The notes under the pieces: generated by a model | What the model was told of the DNA's origin: nothing | The model's input: only the letters and a program-made list of their open reading frames with translations | The model's database searches: none | Shown here: in pieces, positions 23,675-36,600 of the stretch | How the letters are laid out: every line of letters starts with the position of its first letter | How positions within the stretch are numbered: position 1 is the stretch's first letter | Source of the DNA: Jacaranda mimosifolia | Taxonomy: Eukaryota; Streptophyta; Magnoliopsida; Lamiales; Bignoniaceae | Reading direction: 5' to 3' | Length of the DNA stretch: 64,000 bases | Assembly: GCA_018894105.1 (NCBI GenBank) | Contig: CM032131.1 | Location: 19,139,578 to 19,203,577, forward strand | Program-made: the position numbers and the translations under genes

Positions 23675-25744
23675 TGTTGGAGATAATCCCGAGGGGTGGG
23701 TTTTGAAGTATATAGTAACACAAGGATCCAATCGCACAACGAAATTTTAAAAATTTCATTACATAAAAAATAACTTGGATCACTACATACAAGGATCTAT
23801 TTTATGCCTTAATGGTGGATTTAGGGAAAAGAATTTATTACCTTAATTAGTTCTTCAAAAACAAAGCGGAGAACCTTCACTTGACTCCTCAATTGAAGAT
23901 TTACTAATTTCTCTTGCTCGGATCTTACTTCCTTGTTTCTTGGCCTTAATTTGCAGCAACCAAAAGTCTCCAAATTGTCCTAAAAACGTGCTCAAGTGGC
24001 AGCAAAAATCAGCCTCTATCAAAGCCTCAAAACAGCCACCTTAATTCTTGAAAAACTCTTCTTCAATGATCTCTTTTGTTCACCAACAAAATACCCCAAG
24101 TGTGGTTTCTCTAATGATATTCACAAACTTAACAAGCACTCTATTTCTTCAATCTTTGGCTAGAAAAAGGATGAAGAATGAAAGAGGAGTTTTGAAGGAG
24201 GGAGAATAAGAAGTCCGAAAGAGAAGGACTTTAAGAGAGAATCTTGGAGGAAGGAGTTTTCGTTCAGAACAAACTCAAGAAGGGAGTGATTTTTTTATTA
24301 TTTTTTTTCTCTCTCTTTTGGAGTGGCCGCTACTTATGGGAGAGAGGGAGCCTTTTATAAGGTGTTTCCTACTTGCACGCTAACTTGCATGCCAAGAAAT
24401 TTATATATCTCTACTAATTAAAATCCTATTTCAATTAGAAAATTAATTTCTACTAATCAAAATCCTATTTCAATTAAGAAACTAAGATTGCTACTTGATT
24501 TTAAATGAACTCTTCCATTTAAATCTTCCCTCCAAAATTAAATTCTCCAATTAATTAAATTGACCCTTCAATTTAATTAAACTAACTTAACCCTTTAAAT
24601 TAGTAAGACTAATTAAATTGTCATATTGCCCCAAGTAAATTAACACTTCAATTTAATTCCTTAAATTATTTGATTAGTTTAACACTTTAAATTAATCAAG
24701 CCATCATGACTAACTTTTAATTAATCAACTTGGTCTCCTCCAAACTTGACCAATCTTATTATCTAACCCTTTAGATAATTTTCCCAATTCCATTTATAGT
24801 GGTTAAGACTTTTCTGTGTAACCCATTAGGTTCACTAATTAATTAGACATGAGCTCACAACTCTTTGTGATTTATTGAATATTAAATATTTTGATTAATC
24901 TAAACTCTTTTAAACTAATCACTCTTTCAATTAATCTCCATTAATTGAAGAGTACACAATCTCCATAATCGATGTCTAGCACAAGCCTATGGAACCCGAC
25001 CAATTGAATGAATTAATTATAGTGAACCTTTTTCACTTATGATTATCATGCAAATACAGTTCCCAAGTAGGCTTGATAATTATGTATCCATAGGAGATCA
25101 AATCGTTTTTCACAATGAACAAAATATGTCCCTTCTTGGAACTCACCAACCTCCATGTTTAAGTAGCTTGTACCCAATCTAAGCTCTAGGAGATCCACTA
25201 ACTGGTCGGGACAAAATCAAAGCACAAAGACCTAAATACAAGACTACTATGGACCTCAAGTCAAAGGACTAATTATATGCACTATTGTAAGCTAAAGAAT
25301 TTTCCACTACTAACAAACTACTTCGGCTACCTCGTGGATTCTCTAAGCTAGTCTTTAGTGAACTTGTTCTCTAACAAGCACCCACCAACGTGCATCCATA
25401 TTTTACATATATTTTTCATGAAACAGGGCAATATCTAACTTCTTGGAATATAGATCGTTAGTGCAAGTCTATCTTAATCTTATATGTCCTATCTCATAAG
25501 ATTTTATGACTTGGAATATTTAAAATCATGACCATCAAGACTTGTTTCATGATCGCCATCATATGCGTGATCAAGTTCTGTAGTCTTGTATGATTTAAGA
25601 GCTTCAATCAAATGCATGTGAATAATATAATTAATTGCATAAGATGAAGATGACAAATTTATAAAATATCATTTAATCAAAATTTTCTTATAAGGAGCAG
25701 TTTTTACAGGCCAATCTAATTGGTTGCTTGACACTATTCCAACA
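23675..25744 (-). mobile_element. Probable solo LTR, about 2.07 kb
   Basis: The segment starts 'tgttggagataatccc' and ends 'gacactattccaaca', so the ends are TG...CA with inverted 'tgttgga/tccaaca'. No gag or pol frame lies inside. Sequence of the same style continues on both sides, implying an insertion. A clean 5-bp duplication is not visible ('aaatt' versus 'tattt'), which lowers confidence. Minus orientation is a guess from the 'tgttggaatagtg' end, a common LTR start. Confidence 0.5.
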
Positions 25745-25999
25745 TATTTTTCATTGGAAAATCCATCAATATAATTAATTTTTAACTAATTCTTTTTAAA
25801 AAAATTATGACAAAAATGGTGACATTTTTTGTTGAAAAATATTATTTAAAAAATAAATATATTTTTTAATATAGTAAAGTTATCCTGTTATTGTTTACAA
25901 CAAATATAGAATAATTTAGGAGATAAAATTTATAAAGCAAATTCATCATAAATTTTGTATTTCAAATTTATATTATAATATCTAAAAATTAAACAAAAC

Positions 26000-27433
26000 T
26001 AAAACTGAAGCTAAATTAGGAGTACCGCCGTTATCCTCATCGATGTAATCATTAGCCTCATCATCTCTAGGTTGCTGCTTGTATAAAGATGGAAGCAAAG
26101 ATAGATTTAGAGATGTTGGAGGTAATTTGTGCATGACATTCTACATCTTGACTCACAATCATAGATACTAGCTGCTATTATTGTTTGAACATTTGTCGGT
26201 GGTCATGTAATATCTGTTGCTTCTTCTAGATTCTGCATCTAATATATGAGCATAGATAACACCTATTATTGTTGTTGGAACATTTGCCGGTGGTCATCAA
26301 ACATAAACTGCTTCTTCTGGATTGAAACTACAAGTCTATAGAACTCAATTGGAGGTACTATGGTAATATGAAACACAATACGATCATGATTGGCCTGCTT
26401 ATGCATGGCCTCATTTAGCATTTTAATTGGCATATCCATGCCTCCTTTAACTGTACCTGCATGTGGGTTTAAGATGAGGATAAAGTTTCCTCGGTGGGCA
26501 TCTGGTAGCTACTGAATGTATTATGGTATCCTAGTCTATACACTCGATCCTTCTTATTATGACCCCTAACAGCCTGTGCCTAAAGCTTGGCCTTCAGCTG
26601 TTGAGTACCTACACTAGTGCCTTTATTGCTCTGAGATTGAGATTAGGATCGAGCCTGTGCTTGCTGAAAACCCTCCTATAAGATAAAAACATAATAAATC
26701 TAAGTTACAAATAAATGAAGAATACAACTAACTAGGTAGAAACAATAATATTCTTCACCCTCTCATCTATCGAGCTCTTATCTACCTTCCACTGGTGGGT
26801 ATGAACCAAGATCTCCTTCATCATAGGAGGCCTTTGCAACTCTTGAACCAAGTCAATTAAAACAAGCAGCATGCGACTATTATAAACCAACAATTTCAAA
26901 AGAAATTTTTTTTGATAAGAGTCTCCTTTTAAAATTGAACTAACTCTGATCATATCTAACAAAAGTAGTGCAATATTGATTATACCAAGAAACATATATC
27001 AAACCGTCAACTTATAACAATAATAAAACACAATAAATCAACACCAAATGGGAAAAGCTCCACTTCTTTCCCAAAATCTATCTACTCCACATTTGCTAAA
27101 TATCCAAAATTTGGTAGGGTCTCCTTTTAAAATTAGACAATCTATGGTCATACAAAAGCAGCTAATCTAAATACAAAAATTGATAAAACAATTATCAAAT
27201 CACCAATTTATAACAATAGTCAAACACAAAAGACCAATGTCAAATATGAGGACTCCACCTATTCCCAAAACTTATCTACTCCACACTTTGTAACTATCTA
27301 TATCACTTGTGTAGAATATCAAAAGTAAAAAGAGACTTACTTGCCTATTAGCATGTGCCCCTAAAGATATCCATCCTCCTCTATGGAAGGATTATCCCAT
27401 CTTAGACGCCTATTTTTTCTTATCCAAGGCAAA
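26000..27433 (-). pseudogene. CACTA (EnSpm) second-ORF / Ptta-type transposase remnant
   Basis: Read on the minus strand, 26732-26995 contains ILVHTHQWKV followed by SSIDERVKN. This matches the 'HT...DG.WVDERAK' signature of plant Ptta/EnSpm proteins. Upstream on the same strand (27355-27430) a KKNRRLRWDNPS-like piece fits the usual 'NKKNR' segment. Downstream, frames are broken by many stops. The Athila-like element at 27434 interrupts the upstream side. Together with the TNP2 remnant at 34000-36900 it probably belonged to one CACTA element. Confidence 0.55.
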
Positions 27434-28670
27434 TGTTAAAGTTGCATTTTTTGTCTTTTTATTCGTATAATTTTCCCTTGTGATTAATAATAAAAATGCT
27501 TAATTGTTGGGTTTTAACTTTCATTTTAGATTTTGTGAAGCAAATTGAAGATTTGAGCTTATGCAGTCGAAGATCGAGCATTCGACATGTTTGGAGCAAA
27601 GATCGCATTCCCGAGGAGATGAGAAATGAAAGAAGGAAATAATTCGAGTGCGGACATGTTTTGGCAGTTGTATATTCCTGGAATATTTTAATTTTTATTT
27701 CTTTAATTAGGATAATTTTAGTTTTCCTATTCTGGTAGGACTTTTATTAGTTTCCCAATTGCATTAGGAGTAGTAAGCTATTTATAGGAAACTAGGTTTC
27801 TTTCATAAGGGAGTTATCCATTCTTTTGTTTAGCATATTTTTAGTTTCCTGCACTTTTTCTCTGAGACATGAGTTGCTAAACTCTTCTTCTAGCCTAAGG
27901 AATTATCAAAGTTTTGGTTCTTCAATATTTGTGAGATCTAATTGATTTAATTTGTTTTCCTTATTCTTTGAGTATTTATTTATCTTTCGTTTTCATTACG
28001 ATTATTCAGGTTCATTGAATTTAGGGCCCAAATTTGATAGTTTAGAATAATTGTTCTGTCAATTAGAACATTAAATCCGTAATTATTTAATTGTTCTAAT
28101 ATTTGTGGCAAATAACATGGTTATGTGTGGTGACCACATGCGTGATTTATGTTATGTGGATAAATAATCTAGTCTAAATGAACCCCGTTTGTGTGTGTTT
28201 GTTGGCTAGGGCTGGGTCTCTCTAATTTTTAATGCTGTTGATAAATTAAATCATATGAGCGTTTCTTTAGGGTTGTTTGTTGGCAAGAGAAATAACTAAC
28301 GAGCTTTACTTAGTTATCGAAATAGAAAGGAGAGATTGGTTATTAGGGCTTCCGAGTAACTATAACTAGTCTATTCAAGAAAAGAGAAATTAATCTTTGC
28401 ATCAATGATCAGATCTGTGAAGCAAACTGAGATTTTACCTTAGGCTAAATTCCATTCCTATTGATTTTTTATTTTTATTTGTGATTTATTTACTTTTAAG
28501 ATTTTAGTCTTCTGTTTCATAAAAATCCTCCCCATTCTATTTTATTTTATTCAGTAAATTTGAAAGAAACAAAACTTACATGTCCCTGTGGAATACTACC
28601 CTACTCCCACTGATTACAAATCATATTTCTAGAGTAGGCATTTATTTTTGTTGGATTCAACACACCATCA
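27434..28670 (+). repeat. 5' LTR of the Athila-like element
   Basis: It is 1237 bp with TG...CA ends. Its right 505 bp (28166-28670) pair base for base in length with 30789-31293. The primer-binding site follows after five bases. Confidence 0.85.
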
Positions 28671-28675
28671 AATTT

Positions 28676-28694
28676 TGGCGCCGTTGCTGGGGAC
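28676..28694 (+). other. Primer-binding site of the Athila-like element
   Basis: 'tggcgccgttgctgggga' directly after the LTR is the standard Athila/Tat primer-binding motif, complementary to the 3' end of a plant tRNA (usually given as tRNA-Asp). Confidence 0.8.
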
Positions 28695-28722
28695 TGGTGT
28701 CAAATAATTTTGTTTCTTTTTA

Positions 28723-30642
28723 ATGCCTCCATCTTCTCGTACAGGTGAACTTCAATACGATCATGAGATTGAGAAGACTGCTCGTAGATTGCGGAAAGAG
28801 ACTAGATTGCAAAAGAAGGGTGAATTTTCACCTTCGGATCTCGATCTAGATACATCCAGCTTAGCCAGTTCAAGCAATTCTGAACCAGAGGAAATAATGG
28901 CCCGCGAAAGAACTTTAAAGTAGTTAGTTGAATTGGATTTGACTCAACAACGGCTTTGCATTAAATATCCAGAGTTGGAAACACCTTTTGAGTTAAAATC
29001 TAGGTTAATCCATCTACTACCTATTTTTCATGGCTTGGAGAATGAAGATCCCCATAAGCATTTAAAGGCACTTCATGTTGTATGCTCGACCATGAAACGC
29101 CAGGGAGTATCTGAGGAACAAGTGAAGTTGCAAGCTTTTCCGTTTTCCTTAGCAGATAAAGCTAAGGATTGGTTGTTCTATCTACCTCCTGGATCTGTCG
29201 ATACGTGGACGGATATGGCAAAACTATTCCTTGAGAAGTTTTTCCATGCTTCGCGTGCTACCAACATTAGGAAGGAGATCAGCGAGATAAGACAGAGAGA
29301 TGCAAATAATCTTCACGAATATTGGGAAAGGTTTAAACAACTTTGTGCAAGCTGCGTACAACATGGTATTACTGAGTGTCTTCTCATCCAATACTTTTAT
29401 GAAGGACTTCTACCAATGGAAATGAGAATGATGGATGCAGCAAGTCAAGGAGCCATAGTGAACAAAACTCCAAGCGAAGCTAGAGAATTGATTTCTATAA
29501 TGGCTGCCAATTCCCAACAATTTGGATACTCTTGGGACCCTCCTAGAATGGTCAATGAGGTAAGTAGTTCATCTCTTGAGCGTCAAATTTCTACTTTAAC
29601 TTCTCTTGTTCAACAATTGGTTGTAGGAAAAACACAACAAATTAAGTCTTGTGGGATTTGTGCTAATGTTGGTCATCCTACGGATATGTGTCCTACGCTC
29701 CAAGAGAATTCCTGTGAACAAACCAATACAGTAGGAGGATTCCCTGGACCACCGCAAAGAAAGTACGATCTCTACTCAATTACCTACAACCTAGGATGGA
29801 AGGATCATCCGAATTTCAATTATGGAGGGAGATCGCAAAACTACCAATACTTCCAACAAAAGCCGCCCCCTCTACAGCAACCATCCTCTTCAAATACATG
29901 TATGTCTCTAAAAGAGATTGTTAAATCCCTTACAGCTAACACTCAACAATTTCAACAGAAAACACGAGCAAGCATTCAAAAGCTGGAGAATCAGATGAGT
30001 CAGTTAGCCACCTCAGTGAGCAGGATAGAATCCCAAGGAAGGCAACCCTCTCAGTCAGTTGTCAATCCCAAGCAGAATGTTAGCACGATTACTCTGAGGA
30101 ATGGTAAGGAGCTGAAGAAACCCAGCAAGAAGACAAGAGAAAACTCTATTGTGGAAAAAGTGGAGAGAGAGATTGTTATGCCTCAAGATTCTGTTGAACA
30201 TTCACATGAAACCAACGGTAAGGTGACAAGCTCATTGGTTATACACCTTCCCTTTCTCGAAAGGTTTGCTAAATCCAAAATGCATGAAGAGGAAAAGGAG
30301 ATTTTTGAAACTTTTCGCAAGGTCGAGGTAAATATCCCATTAATTGATGCAATCAAGCAAATACCTCGGTATGCTAAATTTCTCAAGGAATTGTGCGCAA
30401 ATAAAAGAAAATTAAAGGGTAATGAAAGAGTAAATGTGGGGGAAAATGTCTCAGCAGTGATACAAAGGAAATTGCCCCCCAAATGCAAGGACCCAGGTAT
30501 GTTTACTATCCCTTGCAAGATTGGCAAAGTTAGAATTGAAACGGCTATGTGCGATCTTGGTGCTTCAATTAATATCATGCCTCTTTCCATCTACTCTTTA
30601 TTAAATGTTGGTCCTTTGAAAGAAACAGGAGTAGTCCTTTAA
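28723..30642 (+). pseudogene. gag-protease of the Athila-like element
   Basis: One frame runs from ATG 28723 to 30642 with a single internal TAG at 28921-28923. The part after the stop has 569 codons from 28933. It contains a Retrotrans_gag domain (FHGLENEDPHKHLKAL, then WLFYLPPGSVDTW and EYWERFKQLC) and a CCHC knuckle CGICANVGHPTDMC at 29650-29691. A glutamine-rich stretch follows. The Athila-type protease start TLRNGKELKKP and CDLGASINIMPLSIY comes last, with the catalytic Asp codon at 30553. A second stop at 30640 and another near 30697 end the protease, and ILLGR at about 30778 is its last trace before the deletion. The long open frame suggests fairly recent insertion. Confidence 0.88.
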
Positions 30643-30788
30643 CCTGCTGATAGGTTTGTTGTATATCTCGAGGGAGTCCTAGAGGATGTGTTAGTATAAG
30701 TTAATGAATTGATTTTTCCTGCTGATTTTTATATACTTAACATGTCTGAAGATAACTCTCCTAATTCGTCACAAATACTATTGGGAAG

Positions 30789-31293
30789 AATCTAGTCTAA
30801 ATGAACTCCGCTTGTGTGTGTTTGTTGGCTAGGGCTGGGTATCTCTAATTTTTAATGCTGTTGATAAATTAAATTCTATGAGCATTTCTTTAGGGTTGTT
30901 TGTTGGCAAGGGAAATAACTAACGAGCTTTTCTTAGTTATCGAAATAGTAATGAGAGATTGGTTATTAGGACTTTTGAGTAACTACAACCAGTCTATTCA
31001 AGAAAAGAGGAATTAATCTTTGCATCAATGATCAGATCTGTGAAGCAAACTGAGATTTTACCTTAGGCTAGATTCCATTCCTATTGATTTCTTATTTTTA
31101 TTTGTGATTTATTTACTTTTAAGATTTTAGTCTTCTGTTTCATAAAAATCCTCCCCATTCTATTTTATTTTATTCAGTAAATTTGAAAGAAACAAAACTT
31201 ACCTGTCCCTGTGGAATACGACCCTACTCCCACTGATTACAAATCATATTTCTAGAGTAGACATTTATTTTTGTTGGATTCGACACACCATCA
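30789..31293 (+). repeat. Truncated 3' LTR of the Athila-like element
   Basis: These 505 bp align without length change to 28166-28670 with scattered substitutions. The left 730 bp of the LTR are missing. The shared 'aatct' at the left junction (28166-28170 and 30789-30793) is the breakpoint homology of the deletion. Confidence 0.9.
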
Positions 31294-31298
31294 GCAAA

Positions 31299-32446
31299 CT
31301 TCTTCTAAAATTTTGAGGATGCCTAATGATGAAAGAGGATGATCCAAGTATCCTGGAGTATCCAATTTGGCCTCTTACTTTTCTTCTAGGCATGATCACA
31401 TATATTTCTCAAACAATGGCCTATGTGGTATCAAAGGCCACATACATATGGCCCTCATACTGAGGTCCTAATAGACATATCTTTATAAAATAATAAAATC
31501 AGTTAGTATAACATGTTATTTATGTACTTATTATATGCAATTAACCATATATATTTCATCTAATCGACACATATCACTCAAGTATCCTTGAGAATATCCA
31601 AAGAGGTCTTGTACGAATAATGTAGCTTATTCTTGATGGTTGTAGTGAGGAACTCGGTACCATTCTTAGAGGTATATACCTACATGAAGTTCATTGTAAT
31701 AATAAACAAATAAGCATTTAATGAAATATAATTTTAATTTAATGTAATGAAATATAATAAAGAATGTGTATTGTAATTTTAATTTTCAATTACCTATTTT
31801 GTCTCTCAAGAAGTAAGTATACCTTACCAGAACCTTAGGTAGGATTTTGATCCACCCTCCCCTAAGGTTTGGCTACAAAACGAATCATCAGCTAGAGTGA
31901 AATGATGAACAAGTCAAGAATGAATAGTTATAATCCTGATGGCGATGCGAATAAGTGAGAAAGAATGTGAAGGTAATAAAGAAGATAGGGAATATATTAA
32001 GGAGAATGCTATGAAAAATGAAGTGTGGATAATCTCACAACAATGAAAGAGGTCATATTGATAAAGAGGCGAGGGAGAATGTAAAGGTAATGGAGGAAAG
32101 TGTGAGGTAGGCATACTAGCAAATTCTTCGATTTTTGGCCTTGAATATATGGGAAGGCTATAATGTGAATAGGTTGGGGATTAAACTACTGCTGGGTTTT
32201 TATCAAAAAAAAAAAAAAAACTACTGCTGGGTCTGAGGCTAGTTAGTCAATGGTTGAGCATAGGTGGTAGCAGCGGAGGTAGACCTACCTTAACCGATGG
32301 CCCACCTTGATTGGTGCCCCGACCGACCTTGTTAGCTGATGTGATTGAGGGCCTAATGGATCCATATGTAAAGAGTAAAAATAAAAAATAAATGTACCAC
32401 AATGATATTATAATAATCTATAATTTGTAATTAAAATAATCAATAT
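31299..32446. other. Spacer between nested insertions, probably CACTA-derived
   Basis: No clear reading frame survives. It lies between the two CACTA transposase remnants and directly follows the Athila-like insertion, so it is probably the CACTA inter-gene part. An A-run of 15 or more lies near 32205-32220, bordered by a short direct repeat 'actactgctgggt' (32187 and 32220). Confidence 0.4.
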
Positions 32447-33678
32447 TAGGGGAGGCAATTTGGGTTTAATCCATGATTCCAACCCAACTCACTTATGTTT
32501 GGGTTGGGTTGGATTTAAAATAATTTAATTGAGTTTGGTTCGAGTTGGGCTTTAATAGATTGAATATGGGCTGGGCTTTAATGGGTTAAATTGAATTTTA
32601 AATAAAAATTGGTCTAAAATGGTTCCAACCTAATCTCAACCCTAATTTGAACTTCCATTCTCACATTCTCCCATTTTTCAGCCAAAAATTATCACTTACA
32701 GATTATGAAAAATCGGGTTGGGCTTTAACTCCCAATCCGAATAATACACTTGTTTACCAATGCAAGAAAATTAATCGTTGATTTCACAAGCTAACCAACA
32801 AAATCGTTTAACTTATAATTTTGACATAATATATTTATATAAAAAAATAAAGACGAACAGATTAAAGAGCAAGGCTCCGCTCATAAGGGAAGTCAGCCAT
32901 ATATATTCAAATTATGTCAACTTTAGCTTTATTTCTATATCTCATCACACATTTATAATAAATGATTTATTAGTGGAAATTTTTTTTTTAGTTTAGATTT
33001 TTATTTATAAGATAACCCCAGATTAATAAAAATGGGCAATCCTGAACCAAATCCCATTTTCTCAAAAAAAAGGTCAGAAAACGAAAAAAAGGATAGGTGC
33101 AGAGACTCAATGGAAGATGTTCTAACAAATGGAATTGACTACGTTGGTAAAGGAATCTTTCCATCGAAACTTCAGAAAGGATGAAGGATAAACGTATCTA
33201 TTGAATAATTTATCAAATGATTAATGATAGCCCGAATCTGTGTCTGTATTTTTTATATGAAAAATGAAAGAATTGGTGTGAATTGATTCCACATTGAAGA
33301 AAGAATTGCACATTCATTCATCAAATTATTCACTCCATAGTCCGATAGATCTTTTAAAGAACTGATTAATCGGACGAGAATTGATACAAAAAATACAAAA
33401 TTTTTATTTTTTTATTATTATTCACAATTCCACACCAATCAATCAACATACGTCAAATAAAGATAGAAATATTGTAGTTTAATAAAATAACAAAATAATG
33501 TATTTAGCAAAATGTTTACATTTTTTTTCTTTTTGTATTGAACTTGTACAAATCCGACCCAATCTGTTTTCAATCTAACCCCCCATAAATACAAAATCAT
33601 TTTCAGCCCAACCCATTTTTAACCCATCTCGTAAAGACCCAACTCATATTCAACCCAACCCACCCATTTATCACTCCT
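32447..33678. mobile_element. hAT-like TIR element carrying plastid DNA
   Basis: The left end 'taggggaggcaatttgggt' and the right end 'acccatttatcactccta' are imperfect inverted repeats. Further in, both sides carry 'aacccaaccca' type motifs in opposite orientation. Flanks 'atcaatat' (left) and 'atcaatac' (right) match at 7 of 8, consistent with an 8-bp duplication. The middle contains a chloroplast trnL-intron segment. No transposase is seen. Confidence 0.65.
33010..33382 (+). other. Nuclear plastid DNA (NUPT): chloroplast trnL(UAA) intron fragment
   Basis: From memory of the barcode locus, this stretch reads as the 3' part of the plastid trnL-UAA group I intron. It runs in order through 'gggcaatcctgaaccaaatc', 'ggataggtgcagagactcaa', 'ttcagaaaggatgaaggata', 'gaattgattccacattgaag' and 'gaactgattaatcggacgag'. 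Similarity stops just after 33380, where plastid DNA would continue toward the 3' exon. It has several private substitutions and small indels, so it is an old nuclear copy and encodes no tRNA. Confidence 0.9.
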
Positions 33679-36600
33679 ATCAATACTAATAAACACATTT
33701 TAATATGAAGCAAATCACAACAAAATAAAATTAAATGTCTTATAAGACAATGTAATTCAATTGAAATAAGAGTAATAAATCCATGAGACGCATCTGCTTC
33801 ATCAAATTCATCTTCATTGTCAATAATTTCAACCACATCATCATACTATCGACACCATCTACCTATTATATGTCTAATCACTCCACATCCCTAGGATGCG
33901 TATGACCTACTAGGGCCTCCAAAGTCGTATCATGAGTTACTGTATCAATATATGATACCATATTGTTTTGATATGCCACTTTCAATGAATCTTTAATTTC
34001 CACTCAATGTCTTGTCTTTTATTATATAATAGGTCACCAATTCATAATTTTCCTTCATTTAACATAGTAAACCTTTCTAACTTGTTTGGCAATGATAAAA
34101 GGATCATACTTTCTATATTTACTCTTATACCTCACTTAAATAATTTTGTATCTTTGAATGCATTACACGAGTTCTATTCACAATTGTAGGATTAAGCCAC
34201 TCACAATGAAATAAAATTACCTTTTATAAGATTGTCAGAGTATTCAAATTCCACAACCTTTTTTTCAATATCCAATAATAATATTATTCACACATGTCCA
34301 ATCAATTCCCTTAACCTAAACCCTATTATTAATTATTTTTTGCCTTCACCCCAAGCTTTTGATCTGCATATTATATCTTTTTACAAAATATTTTAACCAT
34401 TCCATAATCATTTTGTTAGGATCCCAAGCTAATTCATGCAAGAATTGATTCGTATTTACATTCCCCGAGTCACGAATCTATATTACTATAAAAGTTGTTA
34501 GTATGGACAAAATCTATTCAATATAAAAAAAGAAATATTTTGACATGCATAAAGTAATTTCATGTATACTACTACATAAGTCTTAAACCATCACAAAAAT
34601 TCCCCATGCAATCAAAAAGGCTGAAGAAAAAATTTCTTTCCCTCTTGCATAGAATAATTGAAATATTTTTCTCCATTCTACTAGGTCATCATGCCGCAAA
34701 GTTATAAAATATAAATCTTTGAAGAATCTATTAACCTTGGTCAAAGGTTTCCATACATGGTACTGTTATTCTTGAATGCAACTAGCAGCAATTACTTCAT
34801 GAAAATATGATAGTTATGACTCTTCAACCCATACAATTTAGCCTTATGTGTGTCAATACGCCTGACCAAATTTGATGAATATCCATTCAGCATTTGAAGT
34901 CCTTTCACTCACTGATGTAGAGTTCTTTTTCACTTGGGTGTGATCATACTTCGCCTTAGGCTTCCCCATTCTTAATTACCCTTATTAATTAATTCTAACT
35001 TGTGGCACTCACAATATATATTCAAACCCATTTGACACTCACATTATCTTTTGTTCTTGCTCTTAATGTTTATAACTGTATTGAAGATATCGCCAAAGAA
35101 ATTTTTCTCAATATGCACCGAATGAATTATACCTCACCATATTATTCTTCCAATATAGCAATTCCCAACATGTACTTTGTTCAGTCCAATTATGCTACAC
35201 ACCCCCAAAGATTTTAGGCCATTCTGGCTTCAAAAGAGACGGCTCTTTTCATGAATAAATGAAAATGTTACCTTGTCACTTTTTGGCAATGGCATTTTTC
35301 GATGTGGTTTCATCCAAGAAGGATTTCTATAAACCAATATTCTGTAGTATTTAGCAAATCATATATCAACTACACATGCTTTCAGTCAGCGTGAGAGGAG
35401 AATGATCAAACTTAGATTAGTTCTTTCTTAAACTGGTATTGTTTCTTTTGTATTAATGATCATCTTCTAAGAATTGTTAACAGCAGCAAACTAACTATTC
35501 TCTCGGTCATTTTTAAATGTGAATGTTTTACTATAACATATACAATATTAATGGCAAGTAAATTTACTTGCAATTATCCAACTAGCCAATTTCCATAAGT
35601 CAGAAAATCATTTACCTTCCATAATATTCCAGCTTTTGTATTGATATTTAGTTTGCTTGAGACATCATAAGTGGGAACTCCTACTTCACATAGCAAATTG
35701 AATTCATCAATCAAAGGTTGGAGATATGCATCTGCCATAACCTTTGGATTCTTTGGACCAAGTATATACAAGTTAAAAACATATAAGACATTGTCATACA
35801 CATTTTTCGGGCAAGTTGTATGGATAGGAATGATAGGTCGACATGAATAGAGGGATGTGATTGATTGCAAGGGGTAAAACCATCTACACATAACTGAAAC
35901 CTTACATTTCAAGGGTTAGTTACAAATTTTGGGTATGTTTGGTCAAAATGTTCAAAGCATTCTCATTTGAAGGATGACCAATAATAACATCTGCTATATT
36001 GCTCTCGTAATACCATCTTACGTGAGGTGCTAAACTCATTAATGCATAAAGCCTCTTTAACCTATGGATTAGAGGCAAATAATGCATCCTTTTGACAAGC
36101 TCTTTCCCTAATTTTTACTTTATCCCTTATTGGAATGCGAGTTTTTCATCTGGATGCACCACAAAACTTACATTGTCATGTGTCTTTAGCATTGCCTTTG
36201 CAATACAACATGCAACCATTGACAGAAAAATCTATTGTATGTGTAACCAATCCAAGTGTAGGCACTAGCTTTAATTCGTGCCCCATAGTAATTTGTAGGA
36301 ATACTGATCCCTATTGTATATATTATAATAATTATCATTAGCAATGTCTCATCAATGGCATATTAAAACATATTTCGATCATTTTTTATATGCATCATTC
36401 ACACAACAATAGATAATCGAGAATGCCTTTCACACCCACACTAGAAGAGTTGATTATATTTATTTAGAAGGTCATAAAACCTTTAAAATTTTATATTTGG
36501 GTACTCTTTTACGACTATAAGATTTAAATGTCTCAAAGTTATACCCCTCAAATATTTGCCCACAATAAATTCCAGTTGGGTCATTATTGTTGATTAGGAA

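Larger units (their letters stand above)
27434..31293 (+). mobile_element. Athila-like Ty3/gypsy element with pol deleted
   Basis: The 5' LTR begins 'tgttaaag' at 27434 and the 3' LTR ends 'accatca' at 31293. A perfect 5-bp duplication 'gcaaa' lies at 27429-27433 and 31294-31298. Order: full 5' LTR, primer-binding site, gag, start of protease, then directly the last 505 bp of the 3' LTR. Reverse transcriptase, RNase H and integrase are absent, and so is the left part of the 3' LTR. It cannot transpose by itself. Confidence 0.9.

Noticed and set aside
23675..25744. Target duplication for the 2.07 kb solo LTR candidate
   Set aside because: Flanking 5-mers differ (aaatt, tattt), so no duplication is claimed.
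30183..30590. 135-codon minus-strand frame inside the Athila-like element
   Set aside because: It is antisense to the protease/gag frame, which has clear family motifs.
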